A stretch of 64,000 bases of DNA from Plenodomus lindquistii (lineage: Eukaryota > Ascomycota > Dothideomycetes > Pleosporales > Leptosphaeriaceae): the NCBI GenBank assembly GCA_025504975.1, contig JANUWI010000006.1, positions 620,001 through 684,000 on the forward strand, in the 5' to 3' direction. Below the pieces are notes generated by a model that was not told the origin of the DNA, made no database searches, and worked only from the letters and a program-made list of their open reading frames with translations. How positions within the stretch are numbered: the first letter of the stretch is position 1; every line of letters begins with the position of its first letter. Position numbers and translations under genes: made by a program. Below, in pieces: positions 35,555 through 48,218 of this stretch.

Positions 35555-37368
35555 CTATACTTCACGAACCCAAACCTGTAGCATGTGTTAGTATGGCGAC
35601 ATCAAGAATATTTGGATGACTGGATCGGCTTACCTCCATCTTCGCCATTTCGCTGCCTTCCTTTCTAGCCATATCCTTGGCTATTTGAATAGCCATGTCT
35701 AGATCATCTTGATCTGCCATGGTGATCATGTCGCCATCGTCCTTGATCTCAACCTTGAAGTTGTTCCTGACACCAAACTTCTCTCTAATCGACTGCCAGA
35801 AATCACGTATCGTCGTGTCTGGCGTGACGAAGACATAGCGGATGTCGCTGGCATGGCACTTGACTTTGATCTTGCCCCCTACGCCACGACTGCTACCACC
35901 AGATCTGGTGGACCGCGCAGGTGATCGTCGCCTCGACTTGGCACGAGACATCATTTCAAACTCAGCATCGTCGAGGTCGCTACCGTCGTAGTCGTCTTCG
36001 TCCTCCTCCTCGATATATGCAGGTCTCCGCACTGATTTAGAGCGAGTGTATACGCCACGACTGGATCGAGACGGCTGCTTCTCGTAACCATCGTCCTCAT
36101 AGTACTCGTCGATGATATCGTCGTCTGAACCACGGCGACGTGGCCTGTATTCGCGTTGGCGTGTTCGTGTCGATTCAGAGCGGCCTGGCATGGGGCGCTC
36201 GACTGGTCGTTCTGAAGGTCGTTCTGATGCAGAGCGTTGAAGACGACGAGGTGCAGGCTCCTTCTCTTGTTGCTGGTCGAACGCAGCCCTTCCAAGATTG
36301 AGGGGCTGGGGCTTCGGTCCGCCACCTCGTACAGACTGCGCGCGGGACATAGGACCATCTGATTTACCAGCAGACCTGCGGTCCGCCTCTGGGGGTGGTG
36401 TTGGTGGGAACATGTTGCGGTTCAGTGGGGGTTCTGATTGTTGGCGCACTCTGCTCTGGAGCTCCGGCTTGACAAGGTTGGTCGCAGCGTATGAAAGCTT
36501 GTCATCAGGCCTGTCGTCCTTGGCTGCCTGGCCGCCCTTCTTGATCTCTGATCCGGCGAAGCCAGTAAAGGCATTGGATCGGTCAGAAGCAGCGACTAGA
36601 CGCGCCTTTCCGAGATAGTCCTTGGTCTTCAAGTTCTTGACCTTTGCCTCGTTGGGACGGTAGACTATGCCGACAGGAATCGAGAAGACAGTGTACCCCT
36701 GGCTTTGTTAGTTTTGATCGCATTGCGTGCACGATTGCGCCGTACCTCTGCTGCCTCATTGATAGCCTCGTCAATTACATCGTGGTCAGGTACCACCTTC
36801 TCCTTCGCAGCAAAGGAGAGATCCTGTAGACCCGCTTCTCTCTGCTGCAGGTAGATGTAGCAGAGACCACGGTTGAACAGGACTTCGCATGAGTACAGCT
36901 TGAACTTCAAGCCCAATTGTTCGTAATCGATGTTGTTGTTGCCGCGGAGGTAGAGGAGGGTGTCGTTGAAATTGGCGAGGGCCTCCTCAAAGTCGCCCAT
37001 GAGGAAGTTGGAGACACCCTGTTGGAAGTAGGCGACGGCGAGATACTGGTCCAGACGCACAGCGCGCTGATAACAGTCGACCTGTAGAGCAATCAGCATC
37101 CAGCCCCTCGTGATACTCGGTTCTGTATGCGCAACATACCGCCTTCTCATGCTCACCGAGGGTCGCATGAATCACACCACAATTGAACAGGATCTTGGAT
37201 GTGTCGGAGATCTGGTCAAACACCTTCAATGCGTCGTCGAACTCGTTGTTGTCGTAGCTGGCGAGGGCTGCCACCCAGGTTTCGATTTCCTACCCCACTA
37301 TTAGCAACTGTAGTCGGCAGGCGCAACTGAGTCGCAGGAAGGAAGGCGCGCACCTGCTTCAGAGACAT
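35555..37368 (-). CDS. noxR: NADPH oxidase regulatory subunit NoxR (p67phox homologue)
   Basis: Five exons, 37368-37354, 37289-37140, 37081-36746, 36698-35634 and 35575-35555, all in phase, 528 aa. The first exon is five codons (MSLKQ). Residues 6-165 form the TPR domain (FDDALKVFDQI, VDCYQRAVRLDQYLAVAYFQQGVSNFLMGDFEEALANFNDTL, LFNRGLCYIYL), the Rac-binding part of p67phox proteins. The centre is long, disordered and Arg/Ser/Pro-rich, with a PPTPPPEA proline motif. Residues 443-528 are a PB1 domain (KIKVKCHASDIRYVFV..., ending MAKMEVWVREV across the last intron). Known role: recruits RacA and the polarity scaffold to activate NoxA/NoxB superoxide production in hyphal fusion, sexual development and infection structures. 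Confidence 0.93.
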
Positions 37369-38339
37369 GACGAGTGATGTTCACTGTTACCCGGCAGTAT
37401 GGTGTCGTCAAGCCTCAACGGAATAGATCTCCTACTACTACCGCTCCACGATGAAGGAGGGGCGAGGTTCCGTCTTAAGCGCAACCAGAGCAGTCCGCCT
37501 CTTCAATTCTTTCCAATTACAGTGTAGCCGCCGGGGCTATCGATTAGGCGTGATTGCGGATATTAGTATGCGATTAGTGGTGCGCATCCACTATTACAGA
37601 CGAGGTGTATGTCGAGATCTCGTGGTGCTGGGGCCTGAATATTAACGATTGTACAGTGCAAGTATAAGGCACAGGTTGGTTACACCGAGCGAGGGAGAGA
37701 GGAAGTTTCGAGGGCAGCACTCGGAGGAAACCTGGGACACGGTGGGAATTTGGCGGGCGGCTGTAGCAGGGCACAGGTGGGGAGACCAAATCTGAGGTCC
37801 AGCGCGTCTGAGGACAAGCCTTGGCTGGCACCGCGATTCCGCACCGTGATTGGCCCCCTGCATCGTGAAGGCCGACATCCACGGCGCTTCTGGGCCATCC
37901 CAAGACACCAAATCCCGTCGACTCCCGCATGACACCGCCGCCATTCAAGACTCGCCGTGACTACTGTGCCTCTGAAGCCAAGCGCTGCCAACAGCATTCA
38001 CACCTCCACCAGCGTCGAGGTGGACAGCACATCGTCGTGGCGGACATCGGACGTGTGCCCCTTGCGATCGATGGACCACGGCGTTTGAGGTCTGTGACAT
38101 GGGACTGAGACATCCACGTGACGCCAACTGCTCTCCAGCCACTCATCCACTCGCCTCGGGTCGCCTGAGATCTACCAGGCATGAACGCATGGCTCTGCAA
38201 TTCCTTGTTCATGCATTCTTAGTTTCGGCCTAGATTACAAGGTGCCTGAAGGTCACTTCGCTACTGCATACGGTATGCCTGTGGCACTGGGACAGCCTCG
38301 ACTACGGCTTGGTATATACAACTTGGCAATTTCAGATTC
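37369..38339. other. Intergenic region, 971 bp
   Basis: Open frames here overlap on all strands and look like shadows. None has recognisable composition. Contains the NoxR promoter and the 3' flank of the copper chaperone gene. Confidence 0.4.
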
Positions 38340-39307
38340 TCAGAGCATGCCACGATCACGCTGCTCCTCCCTTTCCTGCCAGACGGTCTTTCCGGAACAC
38401 GAGCATACTGTCTTGTCATCTGCAAATGTCACCCGTCAGTCCTGTTTGAGCGAGCAATCTCTCCAACTGGGGAGCACAGCAAAAAGGCAAAGCACTTACT
38501 GTCCCAAACTCCGGCACTGCGCGCAATAACGCCCACTAACGTATCCGGATCGTTCTGGTCAAACTGCAAAAGGTTAGTGATGATATTCCTTGCAGAGTCA
38601 ATACGGCCTTTACCTTTCCATCCTGCTGTTTCGAGACGACTATGCTTCTACCGATCATCTCCCAAATGTGGATAGGTTTGTCTAAAAAGACAGCACCAAC
38701 TCCGCCCTTGCCTACTTCCACCGTACCAAAGATGCCTCGACACGGCTTCCCCTCTTTTTTCGCCTGTACAGCCTCCCAGATGCCGCCGGTCGATTCAGGG
38801 CCTTGCGAGATGTCTCCGGATTCCCGAACTGTGGCATGGTAGGTTCCAGGTGACAGACCTCTGATACTAAGATCCACGATGGTCATACTTGGTGCAACTT
38901 CAACCATGCGCACCAGTCCTCGGACTTTGTTCTCGACATGGCTGGCGTGTGACTCTAGAATGCAGACCGCAGCGCCTTGATAACAATATCAACACTTGAA
39001 CAAGTCTTCTCTTGATTCTCACCACACTCACTGTTCGATTTACCGCTACCACGCAAGATGGCATCACGTCCAGTCGCTTGAATAGCATCTACAATCGCCG
39101 ATGGCGCAGCGGTACCTTCAATCGACACTAATTGGTCTTTGAGGTTGGCTGTGATTTTGGTAATACCTGCATGCTGTTAGCAGCCGGATGACGCGCATGG
39201 CCAGCGCTCGTACCACTCAGATGGTTTAGTGAGCCCTCAATGTCCTTGACACACGACTCGCATGTCATGGGCACTGCAAAAATTGTCTCGAAAACGGGAA
39301 CTGTCAT
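38340..39307 (-). CDS. CCS1: Copper chaperone for superoxide dismutase (CCS1)
   Basis: Five exons, 39307-39214, 39166-39032, 38975-38614, 38563-38500 and 38419-38340, all in phase, 244 aa. Domain 1 is an Atx1-like heavy-metal domain with the copper site MTCESC (about residues 14-19) and the ILRGSGKSN end. Domain 2 is SOD1-like (SIRGLSPGTYHATVRESGDIS, GIFGTVEV, GVGAVFLDKPIHIWEMIGRSIVVS) without the full SOD metal ligands. Domain 3 carries the C-terminal CxC as CSCSG in exon 5. Known role: delivers copper and forms the disulfide in Sod1 in cytosol and mitochondrial intermembrane space. The introns are 45-80 nt, with GTACGA, GTGAGT, GTAAAG and GTAAGT donors. It is divergent from the mitochondrial uL13 gene. 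Confidence 0.93.
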
Positions 39308-39684
39308 TTTGGAAATTCTGTATAATGGGACGGGGCGCGGGGTATGGCAATTTCAATGGAGTGACCTGGTATGTCAAGATGTGAGCATATTATGGGCCTA
39401 ACTTGCAGTCGCTTTGAAATCCGCCTGTCGGCCCGCCACGCGGGCGTTGTCCGATACCGAGCAGGCGGGCGGGCGACTTGTACAGGTGCGACACGTGATT
39501 GTGAGCGTTGGTAGGCGGAATTTGTTCGATGGGCTTGGCGGTTCAACATTGACTGCACGTCAAGCCATAGCGAACTGCCGTCCCCGCATTCACTCGTTCA
39601 TTACCAGGCCCTTCCATTCGGAGCTACTCGGGTCTTGAAAAATCCCAGAAAGCCGCGGACCAGGCCATTGGCCTACACAACACC
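39308..39684. promoter_or_regulatory. Divergent promoter region, CCS1 / uL13m
   Basis: A 377-bp spacer between divergent start codons; no specific element claimed. Confidence 0.4.
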
Positions 39685-40304
39685 ATGTCACAAGTCATAG
39701 GAAAGGTACGCATGGCATCGGACCTCCGCATCAACGAAACTCCAGAAAAGTCACACCGAAGCCATAGTGTTAACAAATATATCAGACGCGCCTAGCCTAC
39801 GCCCGCTCATGGCATCTCATCGACATCGGGTCCGACCCCCGCCCCCTCGGGCGCGTCGCCTCCTCGATCGCCCTCGCCCTAATGGGCAAACACAAGCCCA
39901 TCTTCGACCCCTCCACCGACTGCGGCGACTACGTCGTAGCAATCGACTGCGCAAACCTGCACACCACGGGTAAAAAGCGCTTCCAGAAACTCTACCGCAC
40001 ACACACCACGCGCCCGGGCTCGCTCAAGGAACTCAGCATGGACAATATGATTGCGAAGTGGGGAGGGGGAGAAGTGCTGAGGAAGGCGGTCAGTGGCATG
40101 TTGCCGAAGAACCGGCTAAGGAAGGAGAGGTTGGCGCGGTTGAAGGTGTTTGAGGGGAGGGCGCATCCGTATGCGCAGAATATACTGAGGGTGGAGAATG
40201 GGGGTGGGCAGGGGATTTTGGAACATGAGGCGGTTAAGAAGACTTTGGGGGGGTTGAAGGAGACGGTGGAGGCATCTGCGCCTGCGCCTGCGTCGGCATC
40301 ATGA
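39685..40304 (+). CDS. MRPL23: Mitochondrial large-subunit ribosomal protein uL13m (MRPL23)
   Basis: Exons 39685-39705 (seven codons, MSQVIGK) and 39786-40304, phase 0, 80-nt intron (GTACGC...ATCAG), 179 aa. The uL13 family signature runs at once: AYARSWHLIDIGSDPRPLGRVAS, then the GKHKPIFDPSTDCGDYVVAI block, GKKRFQKLYRTHTTRPG and the conserved MLPKNRLRKERLARLKVFEG block. It ends in an Ala/Pro-rich tail. Known role: early-binding structural protein of the mitoribosome large subunit. Here the 21-nt first exon precedes the conserved domain and begins the protein, so a targeting sequence is internal or minimal. Confidence 0.92.
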
Positions 40305-40774
40305 CAGGGGGGTTGCGAGGTGCGGGTTTTGAGTGCCGGATTCGGCGCGTAGGAAAGCTGTGTATCAAGCTATGGGAAGCATTATGATGACAAACGGAGT
40401 TTAAGCGCTTTTTCCGATTGTACAATATTGGCTATATGGGTGGAGAGAAGCCGTTCGGTTCGCAAAGATCATTAACATCTCTCAACAACCCCTCGTGGTT
40501 GCATGGCACGTTGTAATCGACTTGATACCCTGCAATTGAACACGTACGATGGGTAACAGCTTTCACGAGTAACTAGATTCATTGGTCTACTCGTATATCA
40601 GGTACTACTCTCTCTCTCTCGCCCCCTAAACGAAAAGGAAATGGTATATAATTCTACTCTCAATGTACACTCGACCCCTGGTATTGTTGCTGAACGCCGA
40701 AATCATGTATAACGAAGAAGCCAACGGGTCATCGAGTCGTCAAACTGAAACGAACAAGGTACGCGATTGTATGT
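40305..40774. other. Intergenic region, convergent gene ends
   Basis: Holds the 3' flanks of the convergent uL13m and uricase genes, with a (CT)n run at about 40610-40620. No gene. Confidence 0.4.
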
Positions 40775-41779
40775 CTACAACTTGGACTTGGTGCCCTTAC
40801 GGGTGACGGTGCACTGGATGAGGCCGTTGGGGTCGGACTGGGGCGCCAAGACGGTTGCGTTCTTGCCCAGGTTGTCAATACCCTTGTGCCATGAGAGATC
40901 TGTGTATGTTAGCAAGCTTTCTGGTTGAGGGCTGTTGTGACATGTACTTACCAATCTCAAAGTAGTGCTTGTTGGGGAGGGCGTAGTCGACAGCCTCGAT
41001 CTTAGGAATAGTGGCAAGAATCTTGTCGCACATCTTGTACATGGTGGCTTGTACACTGGCGCTGTCGTCTTCGGCAAAGATCTTCATGGTGATGTCGCGA
41101 GCTGCTTTCCATGCGCCGTTGAAGTCTACCTGCTTGACCTCGTCGAGGTTCTTGAACAGCTTCCATTGCCAGCCAGCCTCGATCTCGGTGCTAAGGATAC
41201 GGTCCCAGGTCTCGGGCAACTTTGTGTACTCGTCGCGGTGGAAGCCGTGAAATGCTGATCCGGTGCTCTTGAGCACAAGGAGCTTCTCAATCTTGGAGCG
41301 GATGGAAGAGCCCTCGCCCTCGCGTGTGACTGATTCGACTACGCGTGTCTCTTCGCCGTCGCGGTAGAAGGAGTGAGGGTGTGGCTTGCCATCGATGCTC
41401 ATGCGGGTCCATCGGTGCTGGATGATCTTGACATGTGCTGCGTGGATGTGTGGGTAGGTCTTGATAAAGTGGTCGCCAATGATGGCCGCGAACTGCTCAG
41501 GGGGGTCGATTGGGTGCTGCTTTGCGAGGATATAGGTGGTCTGCTTCTGCGTGTCGGTCGCGACAACGACTGAGTTGTCGGCTTGAGTGTAGCTGTTCAG
41601 AGTCAGTGCTTGCGATGGCAATGCTTTGGTTTGCGAGCTTACGAAGTCTCAATGTCTCCCTCTAGCAGGATACGGACTGTTTGCTCAACGACAGTGTGAA
41701 TGCCAGTCTTGGGGTCCTTATCGACCTTGTAGAGACGGACGTTGTCCTTGCCATAGCGGGCATAACTGAGTTGAGACAT
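40775..41779 (-). CDS. uaZ: Urate oxidase (uricase), peroxisomal
   Basis: Three exons, 41779-41643, 41592-40952 and 40899-40775, all in phase, 300 aa, the usual uricase length. The start (LSYARYGKDNVRLYKV) holds the catalytic Lys, and the T-D pair lies in VVVATDTQKQTTY. Further landmarks are HPIDPPEQFAAIIGDHFI, HRWTRMSIDGKPHPHSF, the LVLKSTGSAFHGFHRDEYT block with the substrate-binding Phe/Arg region, and LPNKHYFEIGDLSWHKGIDN with the catalytic His. It ends in SKL, a peroxisomal targeting signal 1. It oxidises urate to 5-hydroxyisourate without a cofactor, in purine nitrogen use. The introns are 51 and 52 nt (GTAAGC and GTAAGT donors). It is divergent from the RICTOR gene. Confidence 0.95.
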
Positions 41780-42663
41780 GATGTTTATGAAGTTTGCGAT
41801 GTACGTGTAGCTGTTGTATGTGGTTGCTGGGAGCTCACAGAGGTCAAAGCTGGGGCTATATACGCAACGACAATGAAGTTGATAGCAAGTGAGGGATTTA
41901 TCAGTGCGAAGGTGTCAGTACATATATGCTACAGGAATGGCCCTTATCTGAACACTAGCATACGGAGGCGGCCGATCTACGACGCGATGGCTTTTGACAG
42001 GCGAGCACCAACGCGCTCTCGAAGAGGCGGCCGCAACGCCTTCGCATTGGTTGAGATGGTCATCGGCGTGCTCCGACAGGCACGTGACCCGTCTCGCAGA
42101 CGCGGGGCCCAGCGACGATGCGAGGCTTGTGGAGCTTGGAGCTTGGGCATGCCGATTCTGCGCAAACATCAGGCGAGCATGGCGAGGTTCTGCAGCGCTG
42201 GACTGCCGTGGCCGTTTGATGCTTCTGCCAGTTGCAAGTTGCAAGGGTAGCTCAGAGCTGCGAGATGGCGCCGGCAGGCATGCGATGCGATGCGGCTGCA
42301 GGCGCACAGACGCGACCCATGCTGGGACGGTGGACCGCAGCGTGTATCCCCGACGTGCCATGGCAAGGCCAGGCAGGCACTTGGGCAAGCGGCTGCATTC
42401 ACCACCAATTCGACTTGCCCACACTCATTACTCGCCACCAGCTCTCTCTCGCCCGCCCCAGAGCTCGCCGCTGCCTATTCCAGCCACCAGGTCGCGCCTC
42501 CCCCACACGTCACCGCCACAACCCCGCTCCTCGATAGTTGGTTGCCGCTGCGGAGGATAGCTTGGCCTCACCCTCTGCCCGCGACAGCTCATGAAGCACA
42601 GACAGGCTCTGGCAGGATAGGCAAATGCGATGCGGGTAGCGAGGCCACGGTTAAGGCACGCTC
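41780..42663. other. Divergent intergenic region, uricase / RICTOR
   Basis: An 884-bp spacer. It includes a TTGCAAG tandem (GTTGCAAGTTGCAAGG) at about 42232. Long open frames here are GC-rich shadows without domain character. Confidence 0.4.
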
Positions 42664-45600
42664 ATGACGCCTGTACCCGCCCGCTCCGCCAACACGCAGG
42701 CCGACGCGCCCTCTCACCTCGCGCCCGCGCACACTAGGGATGGCCGTTCACTGTCGGCGGCCAGCGCCATGGCTGCCTCGCGAGGGGGCGTGTCTTCGTA
42801 TGCCACCCCCAACACCGGGCCCGGCAGCTTCAGCTCGCAGCTGATCAGGCCCACGACCTCGCAGGATGGCAGGCTGCGGCCCGACTTCGACATGCACGCC
42901 ATCACCGTCGCCGAAAACGACGGCTTGACCAGCGAGCAGCGCCAGGCAGAGCTCCAGGACCAGATTGAGAAGGAAACCAAGATCAAGATTGGGTCGGAAA
43001 ATCTGCTCGAAGCACTGAATGCGAAGAATGCCAAGAACACAAAGGATCAGAGGTTGCAGGTCGAGGAGCAGCTCAACATCTCCAACAGAAAGCTTGCGCG
43101 CCTCAAATCAGGCTTGGCGGCAGAAATACAACGAGCAAAGGAGGTCAAATCGCCGCCGGCAGATCCTCAGAGCCGGCTCTCGTACCTGTTCCGGAGGAAT
43201 CTTTCGCGATCACCGTCGCGTCATGTTGTCCAGCAAGAGGACGAGGACGATGGAACCGAGTCGCCGACTTTTGTGCTGGCCGAGATACTGCAAGCATTGG
43301 AAGTACAGGGAATGCAGCCAGAGTACTACGTGGAAAGAGCCAACTCCCTGGTCCTACTCTTCAAGCGACACCCGACGCTGAAGTACGACTTGGCATGGTC
43401 TATATTTGGCCTCAGAATGCAGACGATGCTTTTAAGCGACAGCCGTGAGGTTGTGGCTGCCGCATATAGGGTCATGCGGTACGCCTTCACGGACCGCAAG
43501 TCTCTTCGCATCGTCCGAGGCCTTCATACCGATTACCTGGTCATTTTGTCGCTCGTGAAAGAGAGCAAAGCCAGCGTGGAGCGCGAGCAAGCCCTCAAAT
43601 TCGTACGTGCCTTCTTGGATGTCAAGGGAGGCGTGGAGGAGATCTCTCGTGCTGTGGTCCGCATCATTGTGGCGGTGGCAGAACATGCGGAAGACCGGCT
43701 GAGAAATATCGCAACGCTCACGCTTGCGGAGATCCTTGTCCGCAAACCCGCTCTGCTTGTTGCGGCTGGTGGGATGGGCGCTCTGGCCGACGCTCTTGGG
43801 GAAGGGAGCTATCACGCTGCTGAGAGCATTGGTGTATCTTTTCTATACCTTCTGGACACTCCGCGACGGCGAAGCTATCTGCGGTCTGGGCGGGAACTGG
43901 AAGCGCCCTTCGCAATGTTCACGGATGCAAACTCAGTCCATGGGCATCTACATGAAGAAAAGCTCAAGGTCAACGCCAAGGTGATCGCATCCCTACTCCG
44001 AAGTTGGGCTGGCTTGATGACGTTGTGTATGAACGATTTCCTTCCTCTTCGCTCCTTACTTCTATCATTACAGATTACGACCCCTCATGTCCGCAACATC
44101 ATTTTGGAGCTGCTATTCGATCTCCTCCGCATCAAACCTCCGTCATGGTCATCATCCTTTCTGGCTGGACGCCGGCTGACCACCTATGGGCGTGTGACGA
44201 ATCTGAAAAATCTGCAGATTAAGGACCAAGCAAATAACAAACCTGAAGACGACACCACAAAGTGGAGCCTGTTGGACCACTATGTCTCAGTGGTACTAGC
44301 GGCTTTCCTCCACGCAGGGCTGGTGCCAGCGTTGCTGCTTGCTGAGGAAGAGCCTTTGACTTTGCAACTGAAACGAAAGACAACCCTATTACTTGGCGAA
44401 GTACTGAAAATGGCAAACGAGCTCTTGCCCCCATCTTGGAGTGCTCAGCTACAGGTTCTGCCACAGCTGCTGCACTCTGCAGCACGCTTCCAGTCAGAAG
44501 ACCGATTTGTTGCCATTGGAACCATATACCAGGTCGACAGTATCAACAGAACTCTATATCGATCTGGACCTACATCCTTATATACCACAAAGGGTACCAC
44601 GACCACCGACTCGACATCAACATCTCTGCAGACCGACCAGTCCAAGGTTCAAGCTGCAATGCAAATAGACGAAGGCCAATTCAGGACTTTGATGCTTGAT
44701 ACTCAAGTCTTGAATACAGTATCGTTTCAGAAATGGAGGTGGGATCTGATTCTGACCATCATCGAAGGGCCTTTGCTCAACCCGAAGCGCTTAGACGAAG
44801 CTATCAAAGTCACAAAGTTCGTGCATCGCCTGCTTGGTTTCTATCGGCCATTCAAGTATCGATTTTCTGAGGTCAAAAATACGAAGCCCAACCAGAGATA
44901 CGTCCGGGCGGGATGTGCCTTGGTACACAGTCTCTTGCAAAATCCTGAAGGTGTCAAGTATCTCGGCGAGAGCAAGTTCATTCGCCAGCTAGCAGAATGT
45001 CTATCTCACTTCGACAGAATGAGTGGGTTGACGTCTGAATCGCCAATCTTCCAAGCAGATCGGATGAATGAGACGCTTACGGGCGGCTACTTTGCCCTCC
45101 TAGGTGCCTTGACAAAAGACTCTCGAGGTATTCAGATCTTGGAAAGATGGAGAGTCATCAATATGTTCTATCACATAGTCGAACTCAATGACCGTGATGA
45201 CTTGATCCGAACTCTCCTCAGCAACATGGACTATACCTTGGACGGTCATATACGCATCATCATATCCAAGGCTATGACATCGTGTTCGAAGGAGATTCGT
45301 ATATTCGCAACAAGGCTGCTACGCAAGTACGCAACCAAACCAATGCAACAAAGCAGTTCTACTGGTGTTGCAGAATGGGCTATCAGACTTCTCGTCACGC
45401 AACTGTACGATCCCGACGTAGAGGTTTGTGAAGTTGCAATTAAGATCTTGGAAGAGGCTTGCAATCAAACAGAGTCTCTGGAGTTCGTCGTCAAGTGTCG
45501 CCCAGCGTTGGATCATCTTGGAGAAATTGGTGCACCTTTGCTCCTCCGATTCCTCTCAACATCAGTAGGGTACCACTACCTGGACGGCTTGGACTACATC

Positions 45601-46678
45601 ACGAGGGAGATGGACGATTGGTTCCTTGGCCGAAACGATACGTATGTTGCCTTGATCGAGGCTTCCATGGCTCGTGCGTTGGCCGACATTCCTGAGAAGC
45701 CACCAGCTCACCTAAACTACGATGATACACCTGAGGTGACAGACTACGGGCTGGTGCCCCCTCATTTCTATCGAGAGTTGACCAGAACAAAAGAGGGATG
45801 CAAATTGCTCCAGCAGAAAGGACACTTTGACGAGTTCGCTGCCAACATTCGTGACTTTGCAATGGAAAACGATGATTCGGAGATCATAGTCAAGGTCAAG
45901 GGCTGCTTGTGGGCGGTAGGAAACGTAGGCTCCATGGAACTTGGAGCACCGTTCCTCGAAAGCTCAGATGTCGTTAAATGGATTGTACAGATTGCGGAAC
46001 AGTCTGAAGTCATGTCACTCAGGGGCACGGCCTTCTACGTTCTTGGTCTGATTTCAAGAAGTTTGCACGGCCAGGAGATTCTTTTGGAACATGGATGGGA
46101 CGGAGTTGTCAACGAGGCTGGCGAAGCACTTGGATTTTGTCTACCGCTGGACTTCAACAAGCTGTTCACCGTAAGTGTACTTCTCCGTGACTGAACCATT
46201 ATACACTAACATTGAACAGATGGCACCCTGGGTTGCCAAGTCCAGCGAACTTAGCTGGAATCCCAAGGGCGAGATCAAGGTTGCTATTACCGATAGTGAC
46301 CCAGTGAATGCACGCATCTTGAAACTTGCCACAGATTTGGGAAATACCGTGCTTGCTAAGAAAGCGGCAAACGACCTACAGCTGTTAGTGCTCAGCCACC
46401 TTTGCTACCTTCCAAGCTGACATGTATGCAACAGTATCAAAGCTAGAAAGGTCCCTGCCTTCAGCAGACCATCCATCTTCCACAAGGTCATGCAAATACT
46501 GGAAGCACATCACTTCCGGCTCCCCGCCTGTCGATTTGTCCTCGATTTGTTCGACAAGCGGGTGCTCGAGCAAATCGTCCTGGAGGAAGAAGACGAGGAG
46601 CCTGACAGCAGCGAGCCGGAATCGGAATGCGAGACCGACCAAGCTTTTCCAACTGGCGTACCAAAACCATTGTCTTGA
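42664..46678 (+). CDS. TORC2 subunit, RICTOR / Ste20 (Tsc11/Avo3) homologue
   Basis: Three exons, 42664-46170, 46220-46383 and 46435-46678, all in phase, 1304 aa, close to fission-yeast Ste20. After about 80 disordered residues comes an HR1-type coiled coil (LQDQIEKETKIKIGSENLLEAL to LKSGLAAEIQRAK, about 95-160). The remainder is armadillo-like alpha solenoid covering the RICTOR N-terminal, middle and C-terminal regions: AYRVMRYAFTDRKSLRIVRG, the SWAGLMTLC region, RYVRAGCALVHSLLQNPEGVKYL, RFLSTSVGYHYL, and the strongly conserved KGCLWAVGNVGSMELGAPFL with RGTAFYVLGLISRS. It ends with an acidic tail. Known role: defining scaffold of TOR complex 2, controlling AGC kinases, actin and membrane stress responses. 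Intron 1 is GTAAGT, intron 2 GTTAGT...CAACAG. Confidence 0.93.
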
Positions 46679-48218
46679 ACGGTTTCTATGGACTGAACTA
46701 TTGGCTGATGTGGCGTTCCGGGAGTATGGCGCGGTGTATACTAGATCTGTTGACGCCTCGGGCGAAGGAAAAGGTGGCGCACGGGGTTTGGGCCCGAGAG
46801 TCCCACGGTACTCTCATTAGATCTATCATCAAGGAACGGCTTCTCTGTGGGTCTAGGGCTGATTTGGGCAATTTTTGGCGAACTAGGTTACTCATCATGT
46901 ATCTATATCGCCACAAGAGGAGATGAAATCATCATCATGTTGAATCTGAGAATATGATTACTATTCATCCATGGTCAGTGTTCACATGGACGTTGAACAT
47001 GGGAGCTGTGGCTTGGAGGGCCGCACTGGCCGGGCAGCAAACAGCATGCGCCATACCCGCCGCGGATGAGTGCAAGCGTCACGACGGTCAGGGTCTCCAG
47101 CATGCACATCTGGACCGTGGACGTGCCCGAGCGACTCGCAGGCGCGAATGTTGCACATGAAAATCACGGGCTGCTTGACAGGTGCAGGGGTATGGTTGCA
47201 TTAGCGCGTCGGCGCTGTCATTGGCCGACTGTTACTGCGTTTTGATTTCCATGACGCTTGCAAGCCCCGGCCAGTTCGCTTTTGGCAATGTTCGCACGCG
47301 ATACTTGCGACGACTACCACGTAGTCTCGCAGCCCATGCTCGAAACAAGCCGAGAATTGAACTGGCGGTCCGGTGTTTGGAGAGAGCTGCATGAGAGACT
47401 GGGGGCCAGCAATCATCGGGCTTCCAGTACCACCATGCCGAGGGGTGGACATGTTAGTGCATATTGACAAGTCCAGCAATCCGAGACACATTGAGCCATG
47501 GCCTACGGGAACACGCGTTCTGTACGTGCTCACAAGAGGCAGAGACTGGTGAGAGTCGTTGCAAGTGGACCTTGCAAATTATACACAGTACAATTGTCAG
47601 CCCAAGTGGGCTTAGTGACTTCTCGATGACGAGCGTACTCTCGATCCGAATAATCCTTGATCCTACCTCATGGATCGTAAGCGAATTGCCCTTTGCCGTG
47701 GCCCATACCTGGCGCGGGAAACATCGCCGATCTTTGGCCATGCAGTCGTCCATGATGAATGACCACTTCACTCTGCATCCTCAAAGACGGGCTCGTCCCT
47801 TCCTTGGTACAGCTCTCTCCGGCCTCACAACCTACTTCTGTCCTTGTTAGATATACCCTGGCCGTTCCAGACCTCGACCAGACCTGATAGCGTCCGCCTG
47901 TGCAACTATCAGACCGTTCGGGCCCCTCCGCTGTTCTCCAGATAGTGCGTCAGCACTCGTGGTGGTCTCGCCGCCAGCCCACCTTCGAGGAGCCGCAACG
48001 CCCATACGAGCCGTTGCAGCTAACTTCACTCGACTTTAAAGGTCACGAGCCTCCTCACATCGACATCGACACCCGTCAAAAATCTACGCGCACCTTCTGC
48101 ACGTGCCTCTCCTCCGCGCCTTCTTGCTGCCAGACGTCCATCGATTCCTCAACCCCAATACTAGCGTCGCACGCTGTACATGGCTGGTGGAGCCATCGCG
48201 CAATAAAACTGCATCTAC
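46679..48218. other. Intergenic region, 1.5 kb
   Basis: No supported gene. Frames at 47464-47850 and 47900-48364 lack domain character. The right part is the presumed promoter and 5' UTR of the RING-LON gene. Confidence 0.4.

Noticed and set aside
41915..42560. Overlapping long frames between uricase and RICTOR
   Set aside because: Frames open on both strands with Arg/Cys/Ala-rich shadow composition and no domain; the spacer is a divergent promoter.
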